DNA from: an uncultured Gammaproteobacteria bacterium
GTDB lineage: Bacteria; Pseudomonadota; Gammaproteobacteria; Eutrophobiales; Eutrophobiaceae
Direction: 5' to 3'
Assembly (NCBI GenBank): GCA_958295485.1
Contig: OY282354.1
Location: 1,488,001 to 1,552,000, forward strand
DNA: 64,000 nt
The notes under the pieces are model-generated. The model was given only the letters and a program-made list of their open reading frames with translations. It did no database searches and had not been told where the DNA came from. The position numbers and the translations under genes were made by a program. The stretch's first letter is position 1. Each line of letters opens with the position of its first letter. Positions 29,004 to 39,845 of this stretch are shown in pieces.

Positions 29004-30332
29004 ATGAGTTTCGTACCGACAACTATATCCAACGGACGGCAGGAGTCTCCGCTCAGGTTTGACAAACTGCCGGACTGGCTTGCATGGCAAGAGGACTTGC
29101 ATTTTACTGCAATAGAGCTTGGTCTTGATCGTTGCGGCAAAGTTGCGGCAAGGATGGGTCTTCTCAAGCCGGACGCCAAGGTAATCAGCATATCCGGGAC
29201 TAACGGAAAAGGCTCCAGCGCGGCAATGCTTGATGCCATTTTAAGACGATCCGGTTATAAGGTGGGAACTTACACGTCACCCCATTTAGTCGACTATAAC
29301 GAACGGATTTGTGTTAACGGCAACCAGGCGACGGACGAACAACTTTGCCACTCGTTTAACCGTATAGACCAGGCGCGGGAAGAGATCTCCCTGACTTATT
29401 TTGAATTCGGCACCTTAGCCGCCCTTGATATTTTCCGACATTCGGATCTCGACGTCATAATCCTGGAGGTCGGATTAGGCGGCAGGTTGGATGCTGTCAA
29501 TATACTGGATGCGGATGTTGCTTTAGTAGTGACAATCGGATTGGACCACGAAAAATGGTTAGGTTATACCAGGGAAAGCATAGGCAGGGAGAAAGCAGGG
29601 ATATTCAGGAAAAATCGTCCGGCGGTCTGCTCGGATTTATCGGCGCCGGTTACCATTGCGAACTGTGCGAGGGAAACGGGCGCGGCGCTTTATCAAGCAG
29701 GCCTGGATTTTACCTGTACGATTAACGAAAACACCTGGACCTGGCGACATGCCGATAAGGTTTATGAGGATCTGCCAAAGCCAAGTGTCAATAATAATAA
29801 ACAGGTACAGAATGCTGCGGGGGTGTTGATGGTCTTGACGGCGCTGGCCGATGAATTGCCGGTGAGCATGGCGACGATTAAGGCCTGCCTGCGGGATTTT
29901 CGTTTGCCTGGCAGGTTCCAGATCATGCCCGGAGAAATACCCTGTATATTAGACGTTGCGCATAACCCGCAAGCAGTCTCGGCGTTGGTTGAAAACGTAA
30001 AGAAAATTCCCCGGCTTGGAGAAACGCACCTGGTGACAGGCATGCTCAAGGATAAAAATCATGCTGTCGTTTTCGAGCAACTGTCGGAGATTGCCGACCA
30101 CTGGTATGTCGCTGATTTGCACGTGGACCGGGCGGCAAGCATAAAAGAATTGATCGGCGCGTTATCAGGCGTATTATCTAAATACGAGGAGGCAGGGAAT
30201 ATCCGGCAGTTCCAAACCGTCCGGGATGCCTTGATAAGCGCCGAATCAGCCGCCTGCGTCGGCGACAGGATTATCGTTACCGGGTCGTTTATAGCCGTCG
30301 GCGCTGCAATTGATTATTTGAGTAACCATTAG
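29004..30332 (+). CDS. folC: Dihydrofolate synthase / folylpolyglutamate synthase
   Basis: 442 residues, Mur-ligase fold. P-loop GTNGKGS at 65-71, TYTSPHLVDYNERI, the metal-binding EVGLGGRLDAVN, and the C-terminal IPCILDVAHNPQAV hinge into the ligase domain. It glutamylates dihydropteroate and folates. The next gene begins three bases after its stop. Confidence 0.96.
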   Translation: MSFVPTTISNGRQESPLRFDKLPDWLAWQEDLHFTAIELGLDRCGKVAARMGLLKPDAKVISISGTNGKGSSAAMLDAILRRSGYKVGTYTSPHLVDYNERICVNGNQATDEQLCHSFNRIDQAREEISLTYFEFGTLAALDIFRHSDLDVIILEVGLGGRLDAVNILDADVALVVTIGLDHEKWLGYTRESIGREKAGIFRKNRPAVCSDLSAPVTIANCARETGAALYQAGLDFTCTINENTWTWRHADKVYEDLPKPSVNNNKQVQNAAGVLMVLTALADELPVSMATIKACLRDFRLPGRFQIMPGEIPCILDVAHNPQAVSALVENVKKIPRLGETHLVTGMLKDKNHAVVFEQLSEIADHWYVADLHVDRAASIKELIGALSGVLSKYEEAGNIRQFQTVRDALISAESAACVGDRIIVTGSFIAVGAAIDYLSNH

Positions 30333-30334
30333 AA

Positions 30335-31048
30335 ATGGAACAACGATTAAAAGAAAGGCTTATCGGCGCCGGCGTATTGGTTTTGGCAGCCGTTATTTTT
30401 GTTCCCGTGCTCCTGGATGATTCGCAAAAAACAGATACGGCGATCACTGAAACGAACATCCTGGAAAAACCGGATGGTGGATTCAGTTCGAAGTTAATCC
30501 CCCTGCCGGAACCTGAAGAAATTATGCGGGAAGTTATGCGGGCTGAGCCAGAGCCGGAAGAGGCGACCATTGCAGACGGGAAGGATGACGCCGTAGCTGC
30601 CCCCCCGCCTGGCGACGATCAAACGATGCAGGCAGTCGCCCAGGCGCCCACCCAGACAACTGCCCAGGCAACTACCAAAGCAACTACCAAAGCAACTACC
30701 AAAGCAGCCACCAAAGCAGCCACCGTCCCTGCCGATACGCCCCCGGAAGCTCCCCCACCCCCCGCCGAAGTCAGTGCCGATAAGGTTGGTAAGCAGCCCG
30801 GTAAAAAAGGTCCAACCGGCTGGGTTGTGCAGACGGGCAGTTTTTCCAAACGGGCAAATGCCGACGGACTTAACGCCAAATTACAAGCCGCGGGATACCG
30901 ATCCTACATTCGTGAGGTAAAAAGAAAAAACGGCGTCTTCTATAAGGTAAGGGTGGGCCCTGAAGTCCTGCGTTCGGAGGCGTTGAAGCTGAAAACAAAG
31001 CTGAAAGAGGAAATGGGCCTGGATGCAGTACTCTTGAAATATCCGTAA
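30335..31048 (+). CDS. dedD: SPOR-domain cell-division protein, DedD-like
   Basis: 237 residues. An N-terminal membrane anchor (LIGAGVLVLAAVIFVPVLL), a Pro/Ala/Thr-rich periplasmic linker that contains a 12-bp coding repeat (ATTK units, about 30655-30723), and a C-terminal SPOR domain (GWVVQTGSFSKRANADGL to VFYKVRVGPEVL) that binds denuded septal peptidoglycan. Its folC-dedD-cvpA position matches E. coli and Pseudomonas. The linker repeat is probably length-variable. Confidence 0.9.
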   Translation: MEQRLKERLIGAGVLVLAAVIFVPVLLDDSQKTDTAITETNILEKPDGGFSSKLIPLPEPEEIMREVMRAEPEPEEATIADGKDDAVAAPPPGDDQTMQAVAQAPTQTTAQATTKATTKATTKAATKAATVPADTPPEAPPPPAEVSADKVGKQPGKKGPTGWVVQTGSFSKRANADGLNAKLQAAGYRSYIREVKRKNGVFYKVRVGPEVLRSEALKLKTKLKEEMGLDAVLLKYP

Positions 31049-31070
31049 GCCGACGAACCGGGACTTTTCA

Positions 31071-31574
31071 GTGGAAGGCGTGGATATAGGTGTTTTAGCG
31101 ATTTTGTTCCTGCCTGCGGTCATGGGTCTGATGTACGGTCTCCTGAACACCATGTTTTCAATCGCTGCCTGGATACTGTCGGCGGCCCTGGCAATAAAAT
31201 TCAGCGGTTATTTTTCACCCTTGCTGGCCGGTTACTTCGATGATTCAATATTGAGGGATATTATTGCCTTTGCCGGCATTTTCGTCATCAGCCTGGTAAT
31301 ATTCAGCACGCTGGGATATTTTATCGTCAGATTATTGGGCAGGACGGGGTTGACCGTTGTCGACCGGTTCCTCGGATTTTTCTTTGGTCTTGGATTGGGC
31401 GCCGCCATTATTACCGTTGTTGTGTTTCTGGCCGGGTTCACGGCGATCTCAGAGAAAAACTGGTGGCAAAATTCGATGATGCTGGAACCGTTTCAACGCA
31501 TTTGTATCTGGGGACGGCAATACCTGCCGGAAAACATCTCCGTTTATCACCGTTACGAACCGGGCAACCAGTAA
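31071..31574 (+). CDS. cvpA: CvpA family inner-membrane protein
   Basis: 167 residues with GTG start at 31071 (another GTG at 31080 is possible). Four predicted membrane segments, the first VDIGVLAILFLPAVMGLMYGL, and a conserved GRTGLTVVDRFLGFFFGLGLG before segment four. CvpA is required for colicin V production and contributes to envelope stress tolerance. It lies seven bases before purF, the conserved order. Confidence 0.93.
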   Translation: MEGVDIGVLAILFLPAVMGLMYGLLNTMFSIAAWILSAALAIKFSGYFSPLLAGYFDDSILRDIIAFAGIFVISLVIFSTLGYFIVRLLGRTGLTVVDRFLGFFFGLGLGAAIITVVVFLAGFTAISEKNWWQNSMMLEPFQRICIWGRQYLPENISVYHRYEPGNQ

Positions 31575-31580
31575 TAGAAA

Positions 31581-33098
31581 ATGTGCGGAGTCATCGGAAT
31601 TGTCGCCAAGTCGAACGTCAATCAAGCCTTGTTTGATGGTTTGACGATTTTACAGCACCGGGGTCAGGATGCCGCCGGCATAGTGACCTGTGATGATACC
31701 CGTCTTTATCTCCGCAAGAACAACGGCTTGGTCAGGGACGTTTTTCATGCCCGCCACATGCTTGACCTGAAAGGAAAAATGGGAATCGGGCATATCAGGT
31801 ATCCTACCGCCGGTCGCTCTTCATCCGCTGAGGCCCAGCCCTTTTACGTCAATTCTCCTTATGGCATCGCCCTGGCCCATAACGGCAATCTCACCAACAG
31901 TGAAGAACTCAGACAAGACCTCATGAACGATGAGTTAAGGCACATCAACACGGAATCGGATTCCGAGGTGTTGTTGAATATATTAGCCTACGAGCTGCAA
32001 CGTATCGGCAAGCTGAAAAAAAACCTGATGCCGGAAGATATTTTCTCGGCGGTGCGCAGGTTGCATCAACGCTGTCGCGGCGGCTATTCCGTGGTTGCGT
32101 TGATTTCCGGCGTCGGCGTGGTCGCTTTCAGGGACCAATACGGCATTCGCCCGATTATCTTCGGCAAACGCGCTACCCGGTTGGGCGAGGAGTTTGTCGT
32201 TGCCTCGGAAAGCGTAGCCATAAAAGCCCTGGATTTTACCGTGATTCGCGATATAGGGCCGGGGGAGGCCGTATTCATTAACGAGCAGGGCGAATTATTT
32301 ACCCGGCAATGCGCTGAAAACGCGCAATGCTCACCCTGTATTTTTGAATACGTGTACCTGGCAAGACCCGACTCCGTCATCGATAACATCTCCGTGTACA
32401 AAAGCCGCTTGCGGATGGGCGAGTCACTGGCAAAAAAGATATTAAGACTCCGGCCTGAACATGATATCGACGTCGTCATCCCGATTCCCGATACGGGTCG
32501 AACTTCAGCGCTGCCCCTCGCGTACGACCTGGGAGTTAAATACCGCGAAGGGTTTATTAAAAACCGGTACATACCCCGCACGTTCATCATGCCCGGACAG
32601 GGCGTCAGGAAAAAATCCGTAAGGCAAAAATTGAATGCGATTGAACTGGAGTTCAAGGGCAAGAACGTGCTGCTGGTGGATGATTCCATCGTGCGGGGCA
32701 CGACTTCCCGGGAAATTATACAAATGGCGCGGGATGCCGGCGCGGCGAAAGTTTATTTTGCCTCGGCTGCCCCCCCCGTTTTATATCCCAACGTCTATGG
32801 GATCGATATCCCTACGCCCGGTGAATTAATCGCTTTTGGCAAGACCGAAGAAGAAGTTTGCGAAGCCATCGGCGCCGATTGGCTGATCTACCAGGAAGTT
32901 GAAGATCTGGTTAATGCGGCAGGGGAAGGCAATCCGGCTATCACTCGATTCGATACGTCCTGTTTCACGGGGGAATATGTTACGGGAGGCATCAGCCAAG
33001 ACTATTTAACCCATATATCAGCGCATCGCAGTGACCCGGCCAAGCAGTCCCGGGAGGCCGCTGCCGACGTCCTGGTTGACCTCTCAAACATGGTTTAG
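31581..33098 (+). CDS. purF: Amidophosphoribosyltransferase
   Basis: 505 residues. First committed step of purine synthesis: glutamine plus PRPP to phosphoribosylamine. The N-terminal nucleophile is Cys2 (MCGVIGIVAKS), with glutaminase residues in HIRYPTAGRSS and LAHNGNLTN; the PRPP loop is VLLVDDSIVRGTTSREI. It ends the leuB-purF block and converges on phaR with 18 nt between stops. Confidence 0.98.
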   Translation: MCGVIGIVAKSNVNQALFDGLTILQHRGQDAAGIVTCDDTRLYLRKNNGLVRDVFHARHMLDLKGKMGIGHIRYPTAGRSSSAEAQPFYVNSPYGIALAHNGNLTNSEELRQDLMNDELRHINTESDSEVLLNILAYELQRIGKLKKNLMPEDIFSAVRRLHQRCRGGYSVVALISGVGVVAFRDQYGIRPIIFGKRATRLGEEFVVASESVAIKALDFTVIRDIGPGEAVFINEQGELFTRQCAENAQCSPCIFEYVYLARPDSVIDNISVYKSRLRMGESLAKKILRLRPEHDIDVVIPIPDTGRTSALPLAYDLGVKYREGFIKNRYIPRTFIMPGQGVRKKSVRQKLNAIELEFKGKNVLLVDDSIVRGTTSREIIQMARDAGAAKVYFASAAPPVLYPNVYGIDIPTPGELIAFGKTEEEVCEAIGADWLIYQEVEDLVNAAGEGNPAITRFDTSCFTGEYVTGGISQDYLTHISAHRSDPAKQSREAAADVLVDLSNMV

Positions 33099-33116
33099 GA
33101 GCAGGGATAAATTCGA

Positions 33117-33596
33117 TTATTCCTTGTCCCTGTCCTTGGCGCCGCCCGTCCCGGTTAAACTTTCAAAAAAGTTGTCCTGTACCCGTCGCCACATTTCGAT
33201 ATTTTGCTCCGTTATTTCGGTCATTTTCGTGGTGAAAGGATTACTGTTGACCGCCTGTTGAAAATTCTTCTGAAAGTCCTGCTGTTGCGAGGCAAATACT
33301 TCCAGGCTTTTTTGCAGGTACTCGCTGAATGCAGACTGGTAGACGTTGCCATAAAAGCGGATGAGTTGGGTCAACACCGGCGTGCTGAAGATCGGCTGTC
33401 CGTCGTGCTCCTGTTCCGCAATAATCTGTAGCAATATACTGCGCGTGAGGTCCTCCTCCGACTTGACGTCTTTTACGCAAAACTCGATCCCGTTCAGCGC
33501 CAACTGCTTCACGTCCTCCAGCGTGATATATTTGCTGATCTCGGTATCGTACAACCTGCGATTGGGATACTTCTTTATGATGCGTATGCCGACCAT
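33117..33596 (-). CDS. phaR: Polyhydroxyalkanoate synthesis repressor PhaR
   Basis: 159 residues. N-terminal IRIIKKYPNRRLYDTEISKY with ITLEDVKQLA is the DNA/PHB-binding PHA accumulation regulator domain, followed by an FSTPVLTQLIRFYGN repeat domain and a Q-rich helix. PhaR represses phasin genes and is released by binding polymer, implying that the organism stores PHA. The synthase and phasin genes are not in the window. It is adjacent to lpdA but 46 nt apart. Confidence 0.93.
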   Translation of the reverse strand: MVGIRIIKKYPNRRLYDTEISKYITLEDVKQLALNGIEFCVKDVKSEEDLTRSILLQIIAEQEHDGQPIFSTPVLTQLIRFYGNVYQSAFSEYLQKSLEVFASQQQDFQKNFQQAVNSNPFTTKMTEITEQNIEMWRRVQDNFFESLTGTGGAKDRDKE

Positions 33597-33641
33597 GATG
33601 TTTTTAAATAATCAAGTTGTCTTTGTGGAGGGGAATGACGC

Positions 33642-35075
33642 TCAGAGGTGCAGGGTGCGGTTATCTACCGCAAGCGCCGCCTCATGCATGGCTTCAGACA
33701 GGGTAGGGTGTGCGTGAATAGTGCGTGCAATGTCCTCGGAGCTGCCGTCAAATTCCAGGGCTAATACCGCTTCAGCGATTAATTCGGAAGCATTGGGTCC
33801 GAGTATGTGAATACCAAGGATCCGGTCAGTGTCACTGTCGCTGAGCATTTTGACCATGCCGGCGACGTCGCCCGCGGCATGGGCGCGGCCGCTTGCCGCA
33901 AACGGAAACACGCCTGCTTTATAGGGGTGGCCGGCCGCTTTTAATTCGAGCTCGGTTTTTCCCACCCAGGCGATTTCGGGCCAGGTATAGATAACCCAGG
34001 GCACGGTGTCGAGATTGATATGGCCGGCTTTCCCGGCAAGACGCTCCGCCACCGCCACACCCTCCTCTGCTGCCTTATGAGCCAACATCGGACCCCGCGC
34101 CACGTCGCCAATAGCATAAACGTTTGGCAAATTAGTCATGCAACGTTCGTCGACCTTGATAAATCCCCTTTCACTCAACGCCAAGCCCGCTGTTTCCGCG
34201 CCAAGCCCCTGTGTATTGGGTGACCGCCCGACGGCGACAATGAGTTTATCCACGGCTAATTGTTGTTTGCCTTCCCGGTCTTCAAGGGTAATAGTAACTT
34301 CCCGACTGCTCAAGCCTGTCCCTGTGACTTTGGAACCAAAGCGTATATCCAGCCCCTGCTTTCTCAGGACCTTCTCGGCTTCGGTCGCAATCTGCCTGTC
34401 CAGGGACGTTAAAAAGTCATCCATCGCCTCCAATATGATGACCTCGGAACCCATTCTGCTCCAGACGCTGCCCAACTCGAGGCCGATCACACCCGCGCCT
34501 ATGATGCCCAGCCTGCGCGGGACATCCGTGAAGGCGAGGGCGCCGGTGGAATCGACTATCTTGTCCTGGTCAACAGGCGCCGGTGGAAGTTTTGTCGGAA
34601 CAGAGCCTGTAGCGATAATGATATGCTTAGCCGATATCATGTATTCCGGGGCAACTTCCTGACCGACTGGCGTTACCCGTATCTGATTGTTTCCTAAAAG
34701 TTTGCCGTGGCCTGGTAACCATTCGACTTTATTCTTTATAAACAATCCGGAGATGCCCTGGGTCAATTTCTGCACGACCTTGTTTTTACGATCCATCATT
34801 TTATGAATATCCATTGTCACGCCGCCGACATTGATTCCGTGCCTTGCCGCTTCATGTTTAATGAAGGCGTAATGATGGGAAGAATCCAGCAGGGCCTTCG
34901 ATGGAATACAACCTGTATTCAAACAGGTTCCACCCAGTACCGGCTGCCCTTCTTCACTCAGCCGGCCTTCCAGGCAGGCCGTGGAAAACCCTAGTTGCGC
35001 GCATCGAATAGCGCTGACGTAGCCACCGGGACCGCCGCCAATGACTACAACATCAAAACTTTTCATTGACGGCAA
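33642..35075 (-). CDS. lpdA: Dihydrolipoyl dehydrogenase (E3)
   Basis: 477 residues. Flavoprotein that reoxidises lipoamide. FAD loop VVIGGGPGGYVSAIRCAQLG, redox disulfide C51/C56 in GGTCLNTGCIPSK, NAD loop GIIGAGVIGLELGSVW, FAD site YAIGDVARGPMLAHKA, and the C-terminal His/Glu dyad in HAHPTLSEAMHEA. It lies downstream of sucA-sucB, so it probably serves the 2-oxoglutarate dehydrogenase complex. Confidence 0.97.
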   Translation of the reverse strand: MPSMKSFDVVVIGGGPGGYVSAIRCAQLGFSTACLEGRLSEEGQPVLGGTCLNTGCIPSKALLDSSHHYAFIKHEAARHGINVGGVTMDIHKMMDRKNKVVQKLTQGISGLFIKNKVEWLPGHGKLLGNNQIRVTPVGQEVAPEYMISAKHIIIATGSVPTKLPPAPVDQDKIVDSTGALAFTDVPRRLGIIGAGVIGLELGSVWSRMGSEVIILEAMDDFLTSLDRQIATEAEKVLRKQGLDIRFGSKVTGTGLSSREVTITLEDREGKQQLAVDKLIVAVGRSPNTQGLGAETAGLALSERGFIKVDERCMTNLPNVYAIGDVARGPMLAHKAAEEGVAVAERLAGKAGHINLDTVPWVIYTWPEIAWVGKTELELKAAGHPYKAGVFPFAASGRAHAAGDVAGMVKMLSDSDTDRILGIHILGPNASELIAEAVLALEFDGSSEDIARTIHAHPTLSEAMHEAALAVDNRTLHL

Positions 35076-35117
35076 GGAATTTTCTGTTCATGACAGCGAA
35101 TTGGTGAGATATGCGGG

Positions 35118-36605
35118 TCAGACCTGCAACAGCAAGCGTAGCGGCTCTTCCAGAAATTCTTTTATCACAACGAGGAAAGATACTGCTTCACGTCCGTCAA
35201 TAATGCGGTGATCATATGAAAGCGCCGAGTACATCATCGGTCGAATCACGACAGCGCCGTTTTCTGCAACCGGGCGTTCCTGGATTTTATGCATTCCCAG
35301 GATTGCGCTTTGCGGAGGGTTGAGAATCGGGGTGGACAGCAATGAACCGAATACGCCCCCATTGGTAATGGTAAACGTCCCACCGGTTAATTCCTCTATG
35401 GTGAGTTTTGAATCACGGGCTTTCCGTCCATATTCTCCAATAGCCGTTTCTATTTCGGCAAAACTGAGGGCATTCGCATCGCGAATAATCGGGACAACCA
35501 ACCCCCGTGGAGAACTGACGGCGATACCTATATCAAAATAGTCATGGTAGATAATCGCATCGCCATCTACGGAAGCATTGATTATGGGAAATCTTTTAAG
35601 GGATTCGATCACGGCTTTAGTGAAGAATGACATCAAGCCTAATTTGACGCCATGGGTTTTTTCAAAATCGTCTTTGTACCGTTTGCGCAAATCCATGACA
35701 GGTTGCATGTTCACTTCATTAAATGTGGTCAGGATGGCATTTTCACGTTGCGCCGATAATAAACGTTCCGCCACCCGCTTTCGCAGGCGGGTCATGGCAA
35801 CGCGCTTTTCCGATCTTGTGGCAGAATCAGGCGCTGCTTTTTCCACCATGGAGTCGGGCGGCGGCGGTTCCGTCAATAGCGCCGACGCTACAGGGTCGGG
35901 CGCTGCTTTTTCCACTACGGAGTCAGGCGGCGGCGGTTCCGCCAACAGCGCGGACGCTACAGGGTCATCTTCATCGACGGGTTTAACCCCCGCCGGGTCC
36001 GCCGTCGGCGCGGGCGCCACGGGACTATCTTCACCAGCGGGAACAGGCGTCACCGAGTCTGCCGCCGGATCAGGAGCGGGCTGGGCAAGCGGCCCCAGGA
36101 AATCCAGGACATCTTTTTTCGTCAGCCTGTCGCCGGTGGTCGGGATATCCGAAACGTTCAGGTTATGTTCCGTTACCAGGCTCCTGACTGAAGGACTTAA
36201 TTTAATCTCCGGTTGATTATCTTCCATGGGCAAGGAAGGTTGATAAGGTTCCGGTTCCGGTTGTTCCCCCGTCCCGTCTTCCTCCTCGAAGGAGTAGGGC
36301 GTCGCAGGTTCCGGCCCTGCCGCAGGCTCCGTAGCCGTCACCGCCGCCGCTGTGAAAGACTCTTGCGCCTCGGTGTTGATTTTAGCGATCACCTCATCGC
36401 TTTCCACTTCCTCGCCGCTTTTTTTGAGGATTTCAACAAGAACGCCATTATCCGGCGCAACAACTTCCAGGGTGACTTTATCCGTCTCTATATCGATTAA
36501 AGCCTCACCAAAGCTCACCTTGTCGCCCTGTTGTTTGCGCCAGTTCATCAATGTGGCCTCTGCAACAGATTCTGCCAATAGCGGGACTTTGATTTCGACT
36601 AACAT
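35118..36605 (-). CDS. sucB: Dihydrolipoyllysine succinyltransferase (E2 of 2-oxoglutarate dehydrogenase)
   Basis: 495 residues, longer than the E. coli enzyme of about 405. Lipoyl domain with K43 in ETDKVTLEV; peripheral subunit-binding domain at about 136-170 ([20 protein letters not shown]); a long Pro/Ala linker; catalytic domain from about 265 with the active histidine in [13 protein letters not shown]. The extra length is in linkers and includes a perfect-length 69-bp duplication at 35829-35966 encoding [23 protein letters not shown] twice. The order sucA-sucB-lpdA supports the substrate assignment. Confidence 0.96.
   Translation of the reverse strand: MLVEIKVPLLAESVAEATLMNWRKQQGDKVSFGEALIDIETDKVTLEVVAPDNGVLVEILKKSGEEVESDEVIAKINTEAQESFTAAAVTATEPAAGPEPATPYSFEEEDGTGEQPEPEPYQPSLPMEDNQPEIKLSPSVRSLVTEHNLNVSDIPTTGDRLTKKDVLDFLGPLAQPAPDPAADSVTPVPAGEDSPVAPAPTADPAGVKPVDEDDPVASALLAEPPPPDSVVEKAAPDPVASALLTEPPPPDSMVEKAAPDSATRSEKRVAMTRLRKRVAERLLSAQRENAILTTFNEVNMQPVMDLRKRYKDDFEKTHGVKLGLMSFFTKAVIESLKRFPIINASVDGDAIIYHDYFDIGIAVSSPRGLVVPIIRDANALSFAEIETAIGEYGRKARDSKLTIEELTGGTFTITNGGVFGSLLSTPILNPPQSAILGMHKIQERPVAENGAVVIRPMMYSALSYDHRIIDGREAVSFLVVIKEFLEEPLRLLLQV
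35829..35966 (-). repeat. Two-copy 69-bp tandem repeat in sucB linker
   Basis: Encodes residues 214-259 as two 23-residue units differing at two positions (A/T and V/M). The duplication is in frame within the flexible linker before the catalytic domain. Confidence 0.9.
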
Positions 36606-36655
36606 CGCGTTCTCCTGTCCTTCCCTGGGTGATTGGATTGTGTTAACACGCTTAG

Positions 36656-39517
36656 CTATTTCCAGGCATTCTTCAAATGAGTGGTGACTTCCAGTTTTTC
36701 CAGTTGCAAAGCATCTTCAATCAGCTGTTGTTGTTGGGACAAATGTAAACTCATATAGCCGACCGCAGGGGAGGCTGAATAAAAACGTCCGGCATAACCG
36801 AATACATGTTGTTCACTCAGACAGCCAATCATTGTTCCCCTGGATTGCATATAATACCAGCTTCCCTGGTTTTTGGGTTCTTCCTGCACCCAGACGACTT
36901 CCCTGGCGTTCGGATATGAATCGATCACGCGTTTCATTTCGTCATGCGGAAACGGAAACAATTGTTCCATGCGGACAATGGCGATATTTTTAATGTCATT
37001 GCCGCGCCGGGCTTCCAATAAATCATAATATACTTTACCACTACAAACTAATAAACGCGTCACGGCTTCTTTTTCTATATTATTATCAATTTCATCAATG
37101 ACTAATTCAAACCTGCCGTTGGTGATTTTATCGAGGGTCGAAGTTGATAGTTTATGCCGCAACAGACTTTTCGGACTCATGACAATAAGTGGTTTACGAT
37201 AAGGTCTCATGGCTTGTCGTCTGAGCATATGGAACATTTGCGCCGGTGTGCTGGGCAGGCAGACTTGCATGTTTTCCCTGGCGCATAATTGTAAATAACG
37301 CTCCAGCCTGGCGGAAGAATGCTCAGGCCCCTGACCATCGTAGCCATGGGGCAGAAACAAGGTAAGTCCGCAGAACCTCCCCCATTTCGCCTCGCATGAA
37401 CTGATGAACTGGTCTATCACGACTTGTGCGCCATTGGCGAAGTCGCCAAACTGGGCTTCCCAGATCACCAGTGCATTCGGTTCGGAACTGCTGTAGCCAT
37501 AATCGAAAGCCAGCACGGCTTCTTCTGAGAGTATCGAGTTGATGACTAAAAACGAGGGTTGATTCTCTTTGATATGCTGTAACGGCAAATACGTATCACC
37601 GTCATCCTGGTTGTGAATGACAGCATGCCGGTGGAAGAAAGTGCCGCGTCCACTGTCCTGGCCGGAAATACGAATGGGAAAGCCATCGTCAAGCAGGGCC
37701 GCATAAGTCAGGGTTTCCGCATAGCCCCAATCTATTCCCAACTCACCTGCACCCATTTTTTTCCGGTTCTCCATGATCCTCTTGACCGTCGCGTGCAATT
37801 TGAAATGATCCGGGACGGTAGTGAAACGCGCGGTCAGTTTATCGATTGAGGCCGGGCTGACGTTTGTATTGACTTCCATATTCCAGGTAGCCTTTTTGAA
37901 CGGTTCATAGTTGATTAGAAACCTGCTGTCGGTATTGCTTGCTTTAATGCCCGCCACCGTCTTATTGGCTTTCAGCGAAGCAATGTAGGACCGGGAAATT
38001 TCATCGATTTCATTGGGGGCAACAATTTTTTCCTCCAGCAGGTGATTGGAATATATCTCCCTGACGTTTTTGTGTTGACTGATTCGCCTGTACATGATGG
38101 GCTGGGTGGCAGCCGGTTCATCCGCTTCGCTGTGCCCGTGTTTCCTGTAGCACACCATGTCGATTACCACGTCTTTTTTGAATTTCATGCGAAAATCCAG
38201 GGCTAATTTCGCAACGTATACGACCGCCTCGGGATCATCGCCATTGACGTGAAAAATAGGCGCTTGCACCATCTTGGCGACGTCCGTGCAGTATAAAGTC
38301 GAGCGTGAATCCAACAGGTCACTCGTGGTGAAACCAATCTGGTTATTGACGATGATGTGAATGGTGCCGCCGGTGGTGTAACCGCGGGTTTGAGACAAGT
38401 TGAACGTTTCCATCACTACGCCCTGGCCGGCGAAAGCGGCATCGCCGTGTATGATTATGGGCAGAACCTGGTTCCGTGATTTATCATTGCGCCGGTCCTG
38501 GCGGGCCCGGACAGAACCTTCTACGACGGGGTCGATAATCTCGAGATGCGACGGATTAAACGCCAGGGTCAAATGGACGACCCCCCCCGGGGTTTGAATA
38601 TCCGAGGAATAACCCAGGTGGTATTTTACGTCCCCGGAGTTGTCGGGTTCATCGGCGTTTAATTCCTTGCTCGTGCCTTCAAATTCGCCAAATAATTCAT
38701 CCGGCGATTTACCGATGATATTGATCAGTACATTTATCCTGCCGCGGTGAGCCATGCCGATAACCGCTTCGCGGATGCCGACCTCGCCGCTGGATTGGAC
38801 GACTTCATCCAATAGCGGGATTAAGGCCTCACCGCCTTCCAGGGAGAAACGTTTTTGTCCTACATACTTTGTGTGCAAATATTCTTCCAGGGCGTTGGCG
38901 GCGATGACGCGCGCCAATACCCGCTTCTTTTTGTCAGCCGGGAATTGAGGAGCGCCTTTTGTTTCTTCCAGCCGTTGTTGGATCCAGCGCTTTTGCTCGG
39001 TTTCGTTGATGTGCATGTATTCAGCGCCGACCGTGCGGCAATAAGTGGTTTTGACTGTATCGATGATTTCCGCCAGCGGCAGTTCATCAGGCGCAAACAA
39101 AGAGCCTGTATTGAACAATCGGCCCATGTCCTCATCAGTAAAATTGTAATAATCGGGGTCCAACTCGGGAATCTTCGGTCGTTCATACTGCTTCAAGGGG
39201 TCCAAATGGGCTTGTTGATGGCCGCGAAAGCGGTGGGCATTGATTAACTGCAACACCGAGGCCTGTTTTTTATTGTCGGTATTGCCGGCGCCGGCCTGTG
39301 TCGCCGCCGGGACAGACTGGCTTTTTACTGTCTGTAGAAACGGTTCCTGTATCGGACTGCAGGCAGCGTCGGTTCCGGGGGTTTCCTGTTTCAAGGTATC
39401 AAAGTAACGTCGCCATTCGGTTTCCACATTATCGGGGTTAGCCAGGTAGTGTTCGTATATATCTTCAATAAAAGCGGCGTTGCCACTATAGAGGTGGGAC
39501 GTTTCAGGATTGCTCAT
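36656..39517 (-). CDS. sucA: 2-oxoglutarate dehydrogenase E1 component
   Basis: 953 residues. Thiamine-diphosphate-dependent decarboxylase of the TCA cycle. Starts [24 protein letters not shown], the usual E2-binding N-terminus. TPP site [16 protein letters not shown] and NNQIGFTTS, the transketolase-like pyrimidine domain ([37 protein letters not shown]), and a normal C-terminus ending [12 protein letters not shown]. It is divergent from gltA across a 328-nt promoter region. Confidence 0.98.
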   Translation of the reverse strand: MSNPETSHLYSGNAAFIEDIYEHYLANPDNVETEWRRYFDTLKQETPGTDAACSPIQEPFLQTVKSQSVPAATQAGAGNTDNKKQASVLQLINAHRFRGHQQAHLDPLKQYERPKIPELDPDYYNFTDEDMGRLFNTGSLFAPDELPLAEIIDTVKTTYCRTVGAEYMHINETEQKRWIQQRLEETKGAPQFPADKKKRVLARVIAANALEEYLHTKYVGQKRFSLEGGEALIPLLDEVVQSSGEVGIREAVIGMAHRGRINVLINIIGKSPDELFGEFEGTSKELNADEPDNSGDVKYHLGYSSDIQTPGGVVHLTLAFNPSHLEIIDPVVEGSVRARQDRRNDKSRNQVLPIIIHGDAAFAGQGVVMETFNLSQTRGYTTGGTIHIIVNNQIGFTTSDLLDSRSTLYCTDVAKMVQAPIFHVNGDDPEAVVYVAKLALDFRMKFKKDVVIDMVCYRKHGHSEADEPAATQPIMYRRISQHKNVREIYSNHLLEEKIVAPNEIDEISRSYIASLKANKTVAGIKASNTDSRFLINYEPFKKATWNMEVNTNVSPASIDKLTARFTTVPDHFKLHATVKRIMENRKKMGAGELGIDWGYAETLTYAALLDDGFPIRISGQDSGRGTFFHRHAVIHNQDDGDTYLPLQHIKENQPSFLVINSILSEEAVLAFDYGYSSSEPNALVIWEAQFGDFANGAQVVIDQFISSCEAKWGRFCGLTLFLPHGYDGQGPEHSSARLERYLQLCARENMQVCLPSTPAQMFHMLRRQAMRPYRKPLIVMSPKSLLRHKLSTSTLDKITNGRFELVIDEIDNNIEKEAVTRLLVCSGKVYYDLLEARRGNDIKNIAIVRMEQLFPFPHDEMKRVIDSYPNAREVVWVQEEPKNQGSWYYMQSRGTMIGCLSEQHVFGYAGRFYSASPAVGYMSLHLSQQQQLIEDALQLEKLEVTTHLKNAWK

Positions 39518-39748
39518 CAGTTCTTCCAGGTTCCCATGGGATTTCGATTATTATTTCGCAAGTTTAAAGCGCTATTTTCCGATGCCATGTCAGAATTCTC
39601 AAACAACATGTGACGATCAAGCGAGGTTATCCCTGCGAACTTTCATAAGAGTTTAAATTATAAGTTATTTTAAGGAAAGTTTGATTTAATCAGGGCTTTC
39701 TTGACATATAAACGCGCCTGCTTCGGTTCGGGCTTACAACATATTGAC

Positions 39749-39778
39749 TTGCGGTATCTTCTTACAGACCTGTATGCT
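39749..39778 (+). promoter_or_regulatory. Candidate sigma-70 promoter for gltA in the sucA-gltA divergent region
   Basis: The 328-nt gap 39518-39845 has no gene and must hold the divergent sucA and gltA promoters. TTGCGG, 18 nt, TATGCT is the best sigma-70-like pair toward gltA, placing the start near 39785, about 60 nt before the ATG. A second TTGACA at about 39701 lacks a good -10. The AT-rich stretch 39650-39690 may carry the sucA promoter or regulator sites, which I cannot assign. Confidence 0.3.
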
Positions 39779-39845
39779 ACAGAAATAACAACTGTAATTT
39801 TCGAAATAAAGTTATGAATATGTCCCCGCAAATAGAGATAGTCCC

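Noticed and set aside
36213..36687. Plus-strand frames antisense to sucB
   Set aside because: Arg/Pro-rich shadow of the SucB linker and lipoyl domain.
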